Source: an uncultured Oligoflexales bacterium
GTDB lineage: Bacteria > Bdellovibrionota_B > Oligoflexia > Oligoflexales > JAPPIL01
Direction: 5' to 3'
DNA: 64,000 bases
Assembly: GCA_958296095.1 (NCBI GenBank)
Contig: OY282434.1
Span: 1,332,001 to 1,396,000 of the forward strand
The translations under genes and the position numbers were made by a program. Positions 8,907 to 17,822 of this stretch are shown here, in pieces (position 1 is the stretch's first letter; each line of letters begins with the position of its first letter). The notes under the pieces were generated by a model that worked only from the letters and a program-made list of their open reading frames with translations, was not told where the DNA came from and searched no databases.

Positions 8907-9437
8907 TCAGGTGGCGGAGGGCAAGACGTTGCTGAACTGCCAGCGTTCGACCCGCTCAGCCAGACTGGCGGTAAAATCGCTCTCGTCCCACTGCTCGATG
9001 GTAACAAAACGCTTGTCCTGCGCGTCGATCAGTTCCCAATAGATAAACTCCGCCGCCTCTTTGCCTTGTGCCTGATAAAACTGCCCCGTGCCCGACTCTT
9101 CGAGGTGATACTGCTGCCCTCGCAGAGTTACCTGCTTAGGTGGGTCTTCGGTGGCGATGATGCTCTTGCGCACATCTGGGGTTATTTCGTGTAAATTTAT
9201 CTTCGTGCCAAAACACCAGCTGACTTCATCATCACTGCTGCACTGCAAAAAACAACGCTCATTGCTGTGCTCGACCTCCCACTCACGTGCCTGGGAATGC
9301 TTGCCATAGACGTAATCGTGCACAGCCGTCACCTGCCAGGTGCGCAGGTCATAGTCAAACAGATAGCCAGCCTGCATGTCCTGCAGTTCAAGCGATACCG
9401 CCGCGGGTGGCTGTCTTTTTTTGAAAAAATTGAACAT
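8907..9437 (-). CDS. DUF4178 domain protein
   Basis: A cytoplasmic protein of about 176 residues with no signal peptide. The pattern LQDMQAGYLFDYDLRTWQVTAVHDYVYGKHSQAREWEVE, then a hydrophobic/Asp strand and WELIDAQDKRFVTIEQWDESDFTASLAERV, matches my memory of DUF4178, a beta-rich family of unknown function. The ATG at 9437 is chosen because GAGG lies 5 bases upstream; an in-frame GTG two codons earlier is less likely. It is 19 bp from the end of the glycoside hydrolase gene on the same strand, so both may be one operon. Confidence 0.7.
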   Translation of the reverse strand: MFNFFKKRQPPAAVSLELQDMQAGYLFDYDLRTWQVTAVHDYVYGKHSQAREWEVEHSNERCFLQCSSDDEVSWCFGTKINLHEITPDVRKSIIATEDPPKQVTLRGQQYHLEESGTGQFYQAQGKEAAEFIYWELIDAQDKRFVTIEQWDESDFTASLAERVERWQFSNVLPSAT

Positions 9438-9455
9438 GTGCACCTCGCGCTGCGC

Positions 9456-11228
9456 TTAAAGATATTCGGGACGATTGAGACAGTTGTTGATGCTGAAGGC
9501 GGCGTTGACCAAACCAACATGACTGTAAGTTTGGGGGAAGTTACCCGACTGACAATCGCTGTGCAAATCGTAGCCCTCACTCATCAAACCAAGATGGTTC
9601 TGGAACTTGAGCAACTTCTCAAAATTATCAATCGCCCGGTCGAGTTGCCCTGTGCGCGCCAACGCTTCCACATACCAGAAGGCACATAGCAAGAAAGCGA
9701 CACGCGGTTTACCAAAATCATCGACATGCTTGTAGCGATAAAACAAGCCATCACCACAGGCAAGGTTTTTTTCTAGTACGGCAAGATGTTGGCGAGTTTT
9801 TTCTAGCTTGGGATCGAGATAGTGCATGTTGACCAGACCCAGCAGGCTGGCATCGAGATGGTTGGTCTCAATTGCCTGCCGATACACACCTCGCTTAGCG
9901 TCGTAACACTTCTCCACCTGCTGCGCAGATTTTTTCTCAAGAAACGCCGCGTAACTCGACAAGTTCTTGTCGCCTAGACGCGTGGCGACTTTCTTGGCCG
10001 CGAGACTGCCCGCCCAGTGAAACAGAAAGGTATAGCAGTGCTTCTGCTCCTTCTGGCGAAATTCCCAAATGCCTGCATCAGGCTCATCGATGGTCGCTTC
10101 GATCTTGGCTAGCAACTTGGCGACCATGAGACGCGCCTCTTCGTAACGGTTGTCGCTAAAACGCGCGTCGATGTAAAGCGGCAACAACGACAGCATGACC
10201 TGCCCATAGACATCGTTTTGCACGTGCATGTGGGCATGATTGCCGATGCGCACGGGCACACTCTTGCGGTAACCCTGCAGGTCGAGTTCAAGCTCTGGCA
10301 ATTCGGATTCGTTGGTAATCGAGTAGACTGGCTGATACCGATCATGCTCGTGCACGGCGATATTTTGAATATACTCGGAGTATTTTTCTACTTCGCCAAA
10401 ATGACTGATGTGATTGAGTGCCGACAGGGTATAGTAAGCATCCCGCAGCCAGCAGTAGCGATAATCCCAATTGCGTTGACCGCCGACATTTTCTGGCAAA
10501 CTCGCGGTGCACGACGCGACGATCGCGCCTGTGTCATCGTATTGATGCAGTTTCAACGTCAAGGCTGAGCGAATCACCTGCTCCTGATAAAAACGTCCCA
10601 CCGAAGAACGTAGCACCCAACTGCGCCAGTACTTTTCTGTGTTATGCAAAAATTCCTCGCAAGTATCCTTCAGCGGTGCTTCCAGCGGCACTCCCCACGT
10701 CAACACCAGATACTTGTCATGCGTCAACACAAACGGTGACGAGTTAAGGATATAGTTGAGCGAAATGTCAGAGGTCAGCCGTAAATTGTTGGGCAAGCCG
10801 ACGAACTCAATGTGATTGCTGCCCAACTGCGGAGTAGGATTGATGCGCCCATAGTCGCCCTTGGGTTCACACCGCACCCGCACCCGTGGTGTGCCTGACA
10901 AGACTTCCAGCTTGCGCACCAACATCAATGGCTTGTAGTAGCGGCTGTAGCGCATGAAGCGCGGCGCACAGTCGATAATCCGAAAACCGCCCGAATCGCA
11001 GCGAAACTCGGTCACCAGCACATTGGTGTTCTTGCGGTAATACTGGTGCGAGCTGTACCTACCATCAGGCCAAACACCGAAGCGCCCGCCCGCATCACCA
11101 GCGATCAAACCACCGAAGACAAACGAACTGTCGAACTGCGGCCAACACAACCATCTGACATCTGCCGACGTGTCGATCAAGGCAAGAAAAGAACCATTGC
11201 CCACCGCACCGTACTCATACTTGCGCAT
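9456..11228 (-). CDS. glycoside hydrolase family 15 protein (glucoamylase/trehalase-like)
   Basis: An inverting alpha-glucosidase of the bacterial GH15 type that acts on glucans or trehalose. Numbering from an alternative GTG three codons upstream of the chosen ATG: the N-terminal beta-sandwich spans about 1-200 and the (alpha/alpha)6 barrel follows. WDYRYCWLRD (257-266) and GIWEFR with the general-acid E392 are the hallmark motifs. The family length is normal. There is no signal peptide, so it acts in the cytoplasm, probably on storage glycogen or trehalose. No trehalose or glycogen genes are nearby to settle the substrate. Confidence 0.88.
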   Translation of the reverse strand: MRKYEYGAVGNGSFLALIDTSADVRWLCWPQFDSSFVFGGLIAGDAGGRFGVWPDGRYSSHQYYRKNTNVLVTEFRCDSGGFRIIDCAPRFMRYSRYYKPLMLVRKLEVLSGTPRVRVRCEPKGDYGRINPTPQLGSNHIEFVGLPNNLRLTSDISLNYILNSSPFVLTHDKYLVLTWGVPLEAPLKDTCEEFLHNTEKYWRSWVLRSSVGRFYQEQVIRSALTLKLHQYDDTGAIVASCTASLPENVGGQRNWDYRYCWLRDAYYTLSALNHISHFGEVEKYSEYIQNIAVHEHDRYQPVYSITNESELPELELDLQGYRKSVPVRIGNHAHMHVQNDVYGQVMLSLLPLYIDARFSDNRYEEARLMVAKLLAKIEATIDEPDAGIWEFRQKEQKHCYTFLFHWAGSLAAKKVATRLGDKNLSSYAAFLEKKSAQQVEKCYDAKRGVYRQAIETNHLDASLLGLVNMHYLDPKLEKTRQHLAVLEKNLACGDGLFYRYKHVDDFGKPRVAFLLCAFWYVEALARTGQLDRAIDNFEKLLKFQNHLGLMSEGYDLHSDCQSGNFPQTYSHVGLVNAAFSINNCLNRPEYL

Positions 11229-11297
11229 CGCACCCACTATGCAAAGATGCGCGCCACTTTAGCAGAAACACCCCGCCTAAGCAAATGGATGTTGTGC

Positions 11298-11858
11298 TCA
11301 GATACCTGCCTCTATCCCAACAGTAAACGTCGTGGCATTGAAGCTCTTGTCCTCAACCTTGCGCAAGCCTTGGGCAACCTCCGCCATGATGGTCACGAAC
11401 GGCAACACATCATAGCCAGCTCCGACCGCGATCTCCATGCCACTGACCTTTTCTTTTATCTCTTTGTCGCCAGCTAAAGTTGCTAGCTCTAATTCTGTCG
11501 TCTTGTGCCCCCAAACCGTGTAGCTGATCCGTGCATGGGGTGTAATAAAGGGAATCATCGGCAACCAGCCGAGCAGATCGGCCGAGATCTCCATGCCCGT
11601 GGATGAGAGCCCCTCATTACCTGCATTATCCATCGCCTTGCCATACTTGATCCACGGTGAATAAGTCAGGCCGAGTCCGACTGGTATCAATACCAGGGGG
11701 CTGACATAGCCGCCAATCTTTACCACGTGGGCACTGTTGTCGATGTCGTCTTTCTTGTCGATGTCCAAGCGATGGCTGTAAAAAACCTGCGCACTAGCTA
11801 GACTATAGGCAGCTTCGGCGTAAACCAACAATACTGCCATCACCAAGATTTTTTTCAT
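11298..11858 (-). CDS. predicted outer-membrane or periplasmic protein
   Basis: The ATG at 11858 is preferred over the upstream one because GGGGGAGAG precedes it and a clear signal peptide starts there (MKKILVMAVLLVYAEAAYSLASAQ). The mature part of about 160 residues alternates hydrophobic and polar residues (for example VKIGGYVSPLVLIPVGLGLTYSPW and FVTIMAEVAQGLRKV), as in a small beta-barrel. It does not end in an aromatic residue. No family was recognised. Confidence 0.65.
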   Translation of the reverse strand: MKKILVMAVLLVYAEAAYSLASAQVFYSHRLDIDKKDDIDNSAHVVKIGGYVSPLVLIPVGLGLTYSPWIKYGKAMDNAGNEGLSSTGMEISADLLGWLPMIPFITPHARISYTVWGHKTTELELATLAGDKEIKEKVSGMEIAVGAGYDVLPFVTIMAEVAQGLRKVEDKSFNATTFTVGIEAGI

Positions 11859-11931
11859 CGCAGCTCTCCCCCTCAGTTGTGAAAAAAAAGAACGCCGCAT
11901 CCCATCGCACCGCGTTCCGAGTCCATGTTTA

Positions 11932-12543
11932 TCAAGCCGCGGCTCTCTCGTTCATAAACGGCTGGAAGTTGTCTAACCCCTCAACATTGTTGAGCCATTT
12001 TCTGATGTTACCCCACTCGTCAAGGGGAACACCACCCCCAGCCGAGGAGGAGATAAAGGAGTAGCAAGCCAGGTCTGCAATCGTCGCCCAATCACCGACC
12101 AGCCACTGCCGCCCCTCCAACCACGTATTCATTCCAGCATACAGCTCCTTCGTTATCCATTCGGCCTGTTCCCAATTGACATCAGGTTTGCCGAAAACCT
12201 TGGCGAGCCGCGCAAAGTTGGGGCCAAAGGCAATCTTGCCCGCGGCCACCGATAGCCAGCGTTGCACCTCCGCCATCAACCACGGGTCGTTTGGATACCA
12301 ACGGCGGTCGGGATCATGCTTGGTTGCTAACCAAACGAGAATTGCGTTTGAGTCGCTGATAGTTGCACCATCATCACAAAGAACTGGCACTTCTCCCCAA
12401 AAATTCTTCTGCAAAAATTCAGGTTGCTTGTGTTCACCTGCGGGGAGGTCGACATCGATCATCTCACAGGGCAACGACAGCAACGAAATAAACATCTCTA
12501 CACGGTGGCAGTGCCCCGACAGAGCCGAGCGATATAGTTTCAT
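11932..12543 (-). CDS. glutathione S-transferase family protein
   Basis: 203 residues, the usual GST length. The N-terminal thioredoxin-like domain has the strand MKLYRSALSGHCHRVEM, the cis-Pro motif WGEVPVLCDDG and the glutathione-binding GATISDSNAILVWLA. The helical C-terminal domain has WLVGDWATIADLACYSFI, the conserved N-capping region. Cytosolic; it conjugates or reduces electrophiles with glutathione, exact substrate unknown. The start has GAGGTG 5 bases upstream. Confidence 0.92.
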   Translation of the reverse strand: MKLYRSALSGHCHRVEMFISLLSLPCEMIDVDLPAGEHKQPEFLQKNFWGEVPVLCDDGATISDSNAILVWLATKHDPDRRWYPNDPWLMAEVQRWLSVAAGKIAFGPNFARLAKVFGKPDVNWEQAEWITKELYAGMNTWLEGRQWLVGDWATIADLACYSFISSSAGGGVPLDEWGNIRKWLNNVEGLDNFQPFMNERAAA

Positions 12544-12638
12544 AACAACACCTCAAAATTAAAAGTTTGCCTCACTGACCATTGTAACCGATTGCAACTT
12601 TTCTGGGCAACCACGTTAAAATTTTGGCTGGCGGATCG

Positions 12639-13418
12639 CTAAGTACTGCCTTTGCGTAAAATTAAAAACAAGCCGAGACTGACGAAAGGCACACTCAAAA
12701 CCTGCCCCATGTTGATGAACATGCTCTGCTCGAAGGCCGCTTGGTTTTCTTTGAAAAATTCGAGCAAAAAGCGGGCGCTGAAAGAGACTGCCAGTGCCAC
12801 CCCCCATAACCGCCCAGGCTGACGACAGACGGACGTGAAACGGTAGAGGGCACTCAACAGTAAGAAAATAGCAAAGTAGGTGAGTGACTCGTAGAGTTGG
12901 GCCGGATGCCGTGGCACAGTATCGACCCGCTCGAAGACGATCGCCCACGGCAACTGTGATGGTGTGCCGATCATCTCTGAGTTGAAGAAGTTGCCGACCC
13001 GAATCAGCGCCGCGATCAGTAATCCACCCACAGCGGCCCGATCAACTACCCACAAGAAGTTCATCTTGTAGCGCCGACAGTAGAGAAAAATTGCCAGCAT
13101 CACACCTGTAAAACCACCGTGACTGGCAAGCCCACCCTTCCAAACTTGAAAAATTTCCAACGGATTGGAAAAATAAAACGACGGATTGTAGAACAGACAG
13201 TGCCCCAGCCGTGCCCCGATGATGGTCCCCAAAATTACCCATGTCAACAGACTAGACACCAGCGCCTCGTCGTAGCCAGAGGTGCGATACATCTTGCGCA
13301 TGATGTGGTAGCTGCCCATGAAGCCGATGATGAACATCAGGCTATACCAGCGGATCTTTAGAAACCCGATGCTGTAGATCTCAGGGGATGCGTTCCAGGT
13401 AAAAAATTCCGCAGCCAT
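12639..13418 (-). CDS. lgt: prolipoprotein diacylglyceryl transferase Lgt
   Basis: Inner-membrane enzyme that transfers diacylglycerol from phosphatidylglycerol to the lipobox cysteine, the first step of lipoprotein maturation. It has 259 residues and about seven hydrophobic segments. Diagnostic motifs are IIGARLGHCLFYNP, GGLASHGGFTGV, the Lgt signature ALIRVGNFFNSEMIG and PRHPAQLYES. Its substrates are abundant in this window. It is a single gene with short flanks. Confidence 0.96.
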   Translation of the reverse strand: MAAEFFTWNASPEIYSIGFLKIRWYSLMFIIGFMGSYHIMRKMYRTSGYDEALVSSLLTWVILGTIIGARLGHCLFYNPSFYFSNPLEIFQVWKGGLASHGGFTGVMLAIFLYCRRYKMNFLWVVDRAAVGGLLIAALIRVGNFFNSEMIGTPSQLPWAIVFERVDTVPRHPAQLYESLTYFAIFLLLSALYRFTSVCRQPGRLWGVALAVSFSARFLLEFFKENQAAFEQSMFINMGQVLSVPFVSLGLFLILRKGST

Positions 13419-13556
13419 AGGCTCTCTGGTTAGTCGGGCTAGATTACAACACTTCTCCTGACAAATTTATCACGAAAACAACCCATATGTCACTCAAGTA
13501 ATTTACCAATCTGCCGACACGCTGGTATCATGAAAGAGTAAGGAGCGGGTCATACC

Positions 13557-14069
13557 ATGTTACCGATGAAGAAAACCAACCCAGCACCGCAGTGCGACAA
13601 AGGCATCCGGCGACAGATCGAGAACATCAAGAAGAAACGCATGGTTTCAAAAAAAATCGTGTCGTTAAACGATTTTCGTGAGCTGAAAAAGACCGTCACC
13701 ACCCAGACCATTCTCGTCGTCGATGACGATGAGACGATGCTGAGTGCGCTGAAGCGAGTGCTTGAACATGAGAACTACCGAGTGCTACTAGCCGAAGACG
13801 GCATTGCCCTGTCCAAAATTCTCGAAGCGACCCGTTTTGATTTAATCTTGCTCGATATCAACCTGCCCTGGATCGATGGTTACGAACTGTGCCGCGTCAT
13901 CAAGTCACATTACCGCCTGAAGAACATCCCCCTGGTCATGGTCTCGGCGCGCAAGACACAGGAGGACATCGACAAGGGCTACCAGTCGGGCTGCGACGAT
14001 TACGTCACCAAGCCGTTCGACGTGTCCCATATCACTGCCACCATCAGCAAAGTGCTGGGGGCTGTTTAG
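13557..14069 (+). CDS. single-domain response regulator with basic N-terminal extension
   Basis: 170 residues: a Lys/Arg-rich extension (1-50) and then a CheY-like receiver (51-170). The acidic pocket is VVDDDE (D57, D58), the phosphoacceptor is D100 in LILLDINLPWIDG, with S130 and K152 (TKPFD). No output domain, so it signals through protein contacts. The basic N-terminus may bind nucleic acid or membrane (inference). No kinase gene is adjacent. AAGGAG precedes the ATG by 11-12 bases. The repeat-island edge motif begins directly after the stop codon. Confidence 0.88.
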   Translation: MLPMKKTNPAPQCDKGIRRQIENIKKKRMVSKKIVSLNDFRELKKTVTTQTILVVDDDETMLSALKRVLEHENYRVLLAEDGIALSKILEATRFDLILLDINLPWIDGYELCRVIKSHYRLKNIPLVMVSARKTQEDIDKGYQSGCDDYVTKPFDVSHITATISKVLGAV

Positions 14070-14241
14070 GTTTCAGGGGGTCACTACGCTCGCTACGCTC
14101 GCTACGCTCGCTACGCTGCTTTTTGTATCGCTCGCTTCCTAGCTCGCTGCATGTCCTCAGACCTCTCGTGGTTACGTTCAATCTTGCCTACTAGCCTCTC
14201 TGCTTGTTTCCAAGTTTCTCGCGGTTGCCACCACCTCTTGC

Positions 14242-14412
14242 CTATCGAGAGCCCCATGAACGGCGCGGTGAGGCCGTACGAAAACTCGACCACAAATACT
14301 GCCATATTGCCGTTAGATTATGCTTTTGCACAAGGCATGTGCTCACAACCTATTTCAGGGGAGAGTTTCTCGGTAGGGCTGCACCGTGCCAAGATAACGG
14401 AGGCCTGCGCTA
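14242..14412 (+). repeat. element P, copy P1
   Basis: Bounded by CTATCGAGA and TCTCGGTAG. The crossing helix reads GGCGCGGTG with CACCGTGCC (one G-U pair). The internal hairpin is ATGCTTT/AAGGCAT. Confidence 0.85.
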
Positions 14413-14459
14413 CTTGCCTCTTGCCCTCAAGTCTCTCGGCGGTTGCCACCACCTCTTGC

Positions 14460-14606
14460 CTATCGAGAGCCCCATGAACGGCACGGCAAGACCGTGCGAA
14501 AACTCGACCACAGATATTGCCAATACTGCCGTCGGATTATTCTTTCGCATAGGGCATGTGCCTACACCTATTCGGGGGGAGAGTTTCTCGGCAGGTCTGT
14601 GCCGTG
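14460..14606 (+). repeat. element P, copy P2 (3' end interrupted by module H)
   Basis: The crossing helix 5' strand is GGCACGGCA. The 3' strand starts TGCCGTG and then runs into module H (GCGCGCTACGC), so the last two pairs are lost. Confidence 0.8.
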
Positions 14607-14775
14607 GCGCGCTACGCGCTACGCGGCTTTTTGTCCCGCTCGCTTTCTAGCTCGCTGCATGTTCTCAGGCCACTCTGCGCGCCCTCTCTGCTTGCGCCCA
14701 AGTCTCTCGGCGGTTGCCCCCAGCCTCTCTGCCCACCGAGAGCTCCATGAAGGGCGGGTCGGGAGACGCGCTGAG

Positions 14776-15843
14776 TCAGGAGGCATTGCATATGCGTGCC
14801 GAGGCGTGCGTCTGTCGCTGCACCCGCTCCTCGGCAAGGCGATTGGCGGTCTTGCCGGTGCCCTCACCTTGCTTGGTGGCACGCCGAAAGATTTCCAATA
14901 GCGTCGCGTAGATCGCGGTGGTTTTCTCGGCGGCAGTGCCTGCGAGTTTCTTGACCTCATACGAAACACTGATCAACCCACCGGCATTGATGACATAGTC
15001 AGGAGCGTAGAGAATGTTGCGGGCGCGCAGCATCTGGTCGTGCGCGACCTCGTCCGCCAGCTGGTTGTTCGCTCCGCCTGCCACTATCTTGGCGCGCAGC
15101 TGCGGAATACTAGTGTCATCCAAAATTGCACCGAGCGCACAGGGGGCAAAGACATCGACTTCGGCAGGGAGCAGGGCCTCGCTATCTAGCACCTTCGCCC
15201 CGCAGCTGGCCACCAGTGGTGCGGTTTTGCTGGCATCAATATCGCCGATCCACAGCTCAGCGCCTTCGTTGTGCAACAGGTGGCAAAGCTTCGTCCCCAC
15301 ACTGCCGCAGCCCTGCACGGCAACCCGCACCCCCCGCAGACTGTCTTGCTGCAAACGATGTGCGACCGCGGCCTTGATGCCGTTGAAAACACCTAGGGCG
15401 GTCATCGGGGAGGGATCGCCCGTGCCTCCCATATCAGCAGGTAAGCCGACCACATGCTCGGTCTCCTTGCGTATGTGCAGCAGGTCGGTATTGCTGATGC
15501 TGACATCCTGCGCAGTGATGTATCTGCCGCCGAGACTGTGCACGAATTTACCAAAACTGTGCAGCAGTGCCTCGTTCTTGTGCTTGACTGGGTCGCCAAA
15601 GATTACCGACTTGCCACCCCCCAAAGCTAAACCAGCCAACGCGGCCTTGTAGGTCATGCCGCGCGACAAGCGCAGAACATCCCGCAAGGCTTCTTGCTCG
15701 TTAGCATAGTTCCACATGCGACACCCGCCCAACGCAGGGCCGAGCACCGTGCTGTGAATGCCAATCAGGGCGCGTAACCCTGTAGTTTGATCAAAACAAT
15801 AAACGACTTGTTCGTGCCCCATCTGCTCCATGTCAGCAAACAT
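14776..15843 (-). CDS. Glu/Leu/Phe/Val dehydrogenase, leucine dehydrogenase type
   Basis: NAD-dependent oxidative deaminase of branched-chain amino acids; 355 residues from the preferred start, typical of Leu/Val dehydrogenases. The catalytic lysines K66 (MTYKAALAG) and K78 (LALGGGKSVI) match the pair known in Bacillus LeuDH. A Rossmann domain follows with VAVQGCGSVG. The ATG at 15843 has GAGGGAG 9 bases upstream; the ORF opens at 15861. The C-terminus runs into island R1. Cytosolic, octameric in relatives. Leucine versus phenylalanine preference cannot be settled by eye. Confidence 0.92.
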   Translation of the reverse strand: MFADMEQMGHEQVVYCFDQTTGLRALIGIHSTVLGPALGGCRMWNYANEQEALRDVLRLSRGMTYKAALAGLALGGGKSVIFGDPVKHKNEALLHSFGKFVHSLGGRYITAQDVSISNTDLLHIRKETEHVVGLPADMGGTGDPSPMTALGVFNGIKAAVAHRLQQDSLRGVRVAVQGCGSVGTKLCHLLHNEGAELWIGDIDASKTAPLVASCGAKVLDSEALLPAEVDVFAPCALGAILDDTSIPQLRAKIVAGGANNQLADEVAHDQMLRARNILYAPDYVINAGGLISVSYEVKKLAGTAAEKTTAIYATLLEIFRRATKQGEGTGKTANRLAEERVQRQTHASARICNAS

Positions 15844-16001
15844 GATGACAGTCTCCCTCATCCGTTATCATCACCGAGCCAGCTCTTTTCGCTAGAGTAC
15901 TCGCGTGCGGGGATGGTAGCATTTGTTTGCCTAAAACTGAATTAAAATCGCCGCAAACATGGTATAAGCCGAGGCCGATGGTTGTTGGTTGGGAGCTGAG
16001 C

Positions 16002-17822
16002 ATGCACGACGAATACGACATAGTTGTTGTCGGTGGAGGACACGCGGGCTGCGAGGCGGCACTGGCAGCGGCGCGCTTGGGAACAAAGACGCTGTTAATT
16101 ACGCACGCGGTCGATCGCATCGCGGCACTGAGCTGCAACCCTGCCATCGGCGGCACGGCTAAGGGACATCTGGTCAAGGAAATCGACGCGCTCGGCGGTG
16201 AGATGGGTAAAGCGATCGACAGTGCAGGCATTCAGTTTCGGGTGCTCAACCGCAGTCGTGGGTATGCCGTGTGGTCATCTCGGGCGCAGGCAGATATGGG
16301 GCTTTACCAGCGCTACATGAAAAAAACACTGGAGCAGCAAGCCAACCTGCATGTGCGGCAAGACAGCGTCGAGGGCTTGCTCGTCACTGACGGTAAAGTG
16401 CGAGGTGTGGACAGCAAAATTTTTGGTCGTTGCCACGCCCGCCGTGTAATTATCACTAGTGGAACTTTTTTGAATGGCCTCATTCATATCGGGGCAACCC
16501 GCATCACCGCGGGACGGGCCGGCGATGCCGCGGCAGTAGCGCTGGCGGGTTTTTTCCAACAGTACGGCTTTGCCGTCGGGCGTTTAAAAACAGGCACAAC
16601 CCCACGTCTCGACGCGCGCAGCATCGACTTCAGCCAGCTGACACAGCAGGATTCTGATGCCGACATTATCCCGTTCAGTTTCAGCACCGACAAAATCACG
16701 CAGCCGCTGTTGCCCTGCTACATTACCGCGACCAATGCTGCCACGCACGCGATCATCAGCCGCCATCTCGACCAGTCACCGCTTTACGGCGGAGATATTC
16801 AGGGTGTCGGCCCGCGCTACTGCCCCTCAATCGAGGACAAGGTGGTCAAGTTTCCTCAGCGCCAGTCACATCAGATATTTCTCGAACCGCACGGCTATGA
16901 CACCTGTGAAGTTTATCCCAACGGCATCTCAACTTCGCTGCCGATCGCCGCGCAGCTTGCCTTCGTGCGTTCGATCAAGGGCTTGCAGCAGGCGGAAATT
17001 ATTCGGGCTGGCTATGCCATCGAGTATGATTTTGTCGATCCGCAAGAGCTCTATCCCAGCCTTGAAACCAAACGCACGGCACATCTCTATCTGGCTGGGC
17101 AAATTAACGGCACGACTGGCTATGAGGAAGCGGCCGCGCAGGGCTTGATGGCAGGCATCAACGCGGCGCGTTCCTGTCAAGACAAAGAGCCGCTTGTTCT
17201 GTCCCGCACGCAGGCTTACATCGGGGTGATGGTCGACGATCTGGTCACTAAAGGCACGAGCGAGCCGTACCGCATGTTTACCTCTCGCGCCGAGCATCGC
17301 TTACATCTGCGTGAAGATAACGCCGACCTGCGCTTGACCCCACTTGGCATTGACATCGGCTTGGTCGATGCCCGCGCCGCAGCTCGTTTTGGGCAACGCC
17401 GCACGGCACTGCAGGACTGCCTGGCCCTGTTGCAACGCACACGGCTCAACGAGCCCCGCGGCACGGCACGTGAGGTATGGAAACGTCCCGGTGTTGGTCA
17501 GCAAGAAATGCTTGCACTTGTGCCACAATTGCGAGATTTTGCCCCCCGCGTCTTGCGCAGTGCCGAGATTGAGATTCGCTATGAGGGTTATATCAAACGC
17601 GATGCACGCAACATGAAACTGCTCGACGATCTCGAACGGGTGCTTATTCCGCACAGTTTTGAGTTTGCTGCCGTCGCGGGCTTGCGGGGTGAATTCGTGG
17701 AAAAACTCAGCCGCATTAGACCTGCAACACTTGGTCAAGCCGCTCGCATCAGTGGCATGACCCCCACGGCGGTGCAGCTGTTACATGTCTTTTTGCACAA
17801 CCGCACAGGGAGAACGTCATGA
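16002..17822 (+). CDS. mnmG: tRNA uridine-5-carboxymethylaminomethyl modification enzyme MnmG (GidA)
   Basis: FAD-dependent subunit of the MnmE-MnmG complex that makes (carboxymethyl)aminomethyl-U34 in tRNAs such as the Lys(UUU) and Glu(UUC) species encoded here. 606 residues from ATG 16002 (GGGAG 7 bases upstream; the ORF opens at 15927). It has the FAD fingerprint DIVVVGGGHAGCEAA, CNPAIGGTAKGHLVKEIDALGG, and the GidA signature GPRYCPSIEDK. The stop overlaps the eno start (ATGA), an uncommon pairing that couples tRNA modification to glycolysis. Confidence 0.97.
   Translation: MHDEYDIVVVGGGHAGCEAALAAARLGTKTLLITHAVDRIAALSCNPAIGGTAKGHLVKEIDALGGEMGKAIDSAGIQFRVLNRSRGYAVWSSRAQADMGLYQRYMKKTLEQQANLHVRQDSVEGLLVTDGKVRGVDSKIFGRCHARRVIITSGTFLNGLIHIGATRITAGRAGDAAAVALAGFFQQYGFAVGRLKTGTTPRLDARSIDFSQLTQQDSDADIIPFSFSTDKITQPLLPCYITATNAATHAIISRHLDQSPLYGGDIQGVGPRYCPSIEDKVVKFPQRQSHQIFLEPHGYDTCEVYPNGISTSLPIAAQLAFVRSIKGLQQAEIIRAGYAIEYDFVDPQELYPSLETKRTAHLYLAGQINGTTGYEEAAAQGLMAGINAARSCQDKEPLVLSRTQAYIGVMVDDLVTKGTSEPYRMFTSRAEHRLHLREDNADLRLTPLGIDIGLVDARAAARFGQRRTALQDCLALLQRTRLNEPRGTAREVWKRPGVGQQEMLALVPQLRDFAPRVLRSAEIEIRYEGYIKRDARNMKLLDDLERVLIPHSFEFAAVAGLRGEFVEKLSRIRPATLGQAARISGMTPTAVQLLHVFLHNRTGRTS

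Larger units (their letters stand above)
14070..14775 (+). repeat. repeat island R1 between convergent genes
   Basis: About 700 bp without a gene. From the left it holds the edge motif TTTCAGGGGGTCACTAC (14071-14087), module H (CGCTACGCT repeats with a T-run), module C, element P copy P1, module C, element P copy P2 whose 3' end is cut by a second module H, and more module C units. The open frames across it are translations of the repeats and are rejected as genes. Confidence 0.9.

Noticed and set aside
9267..9689. Plus-strand frame of 140 residues across the DUF4178 and GH15 gene ends
   Set aside because: It is antisense to two well-supported genes and has no recognisable domain.
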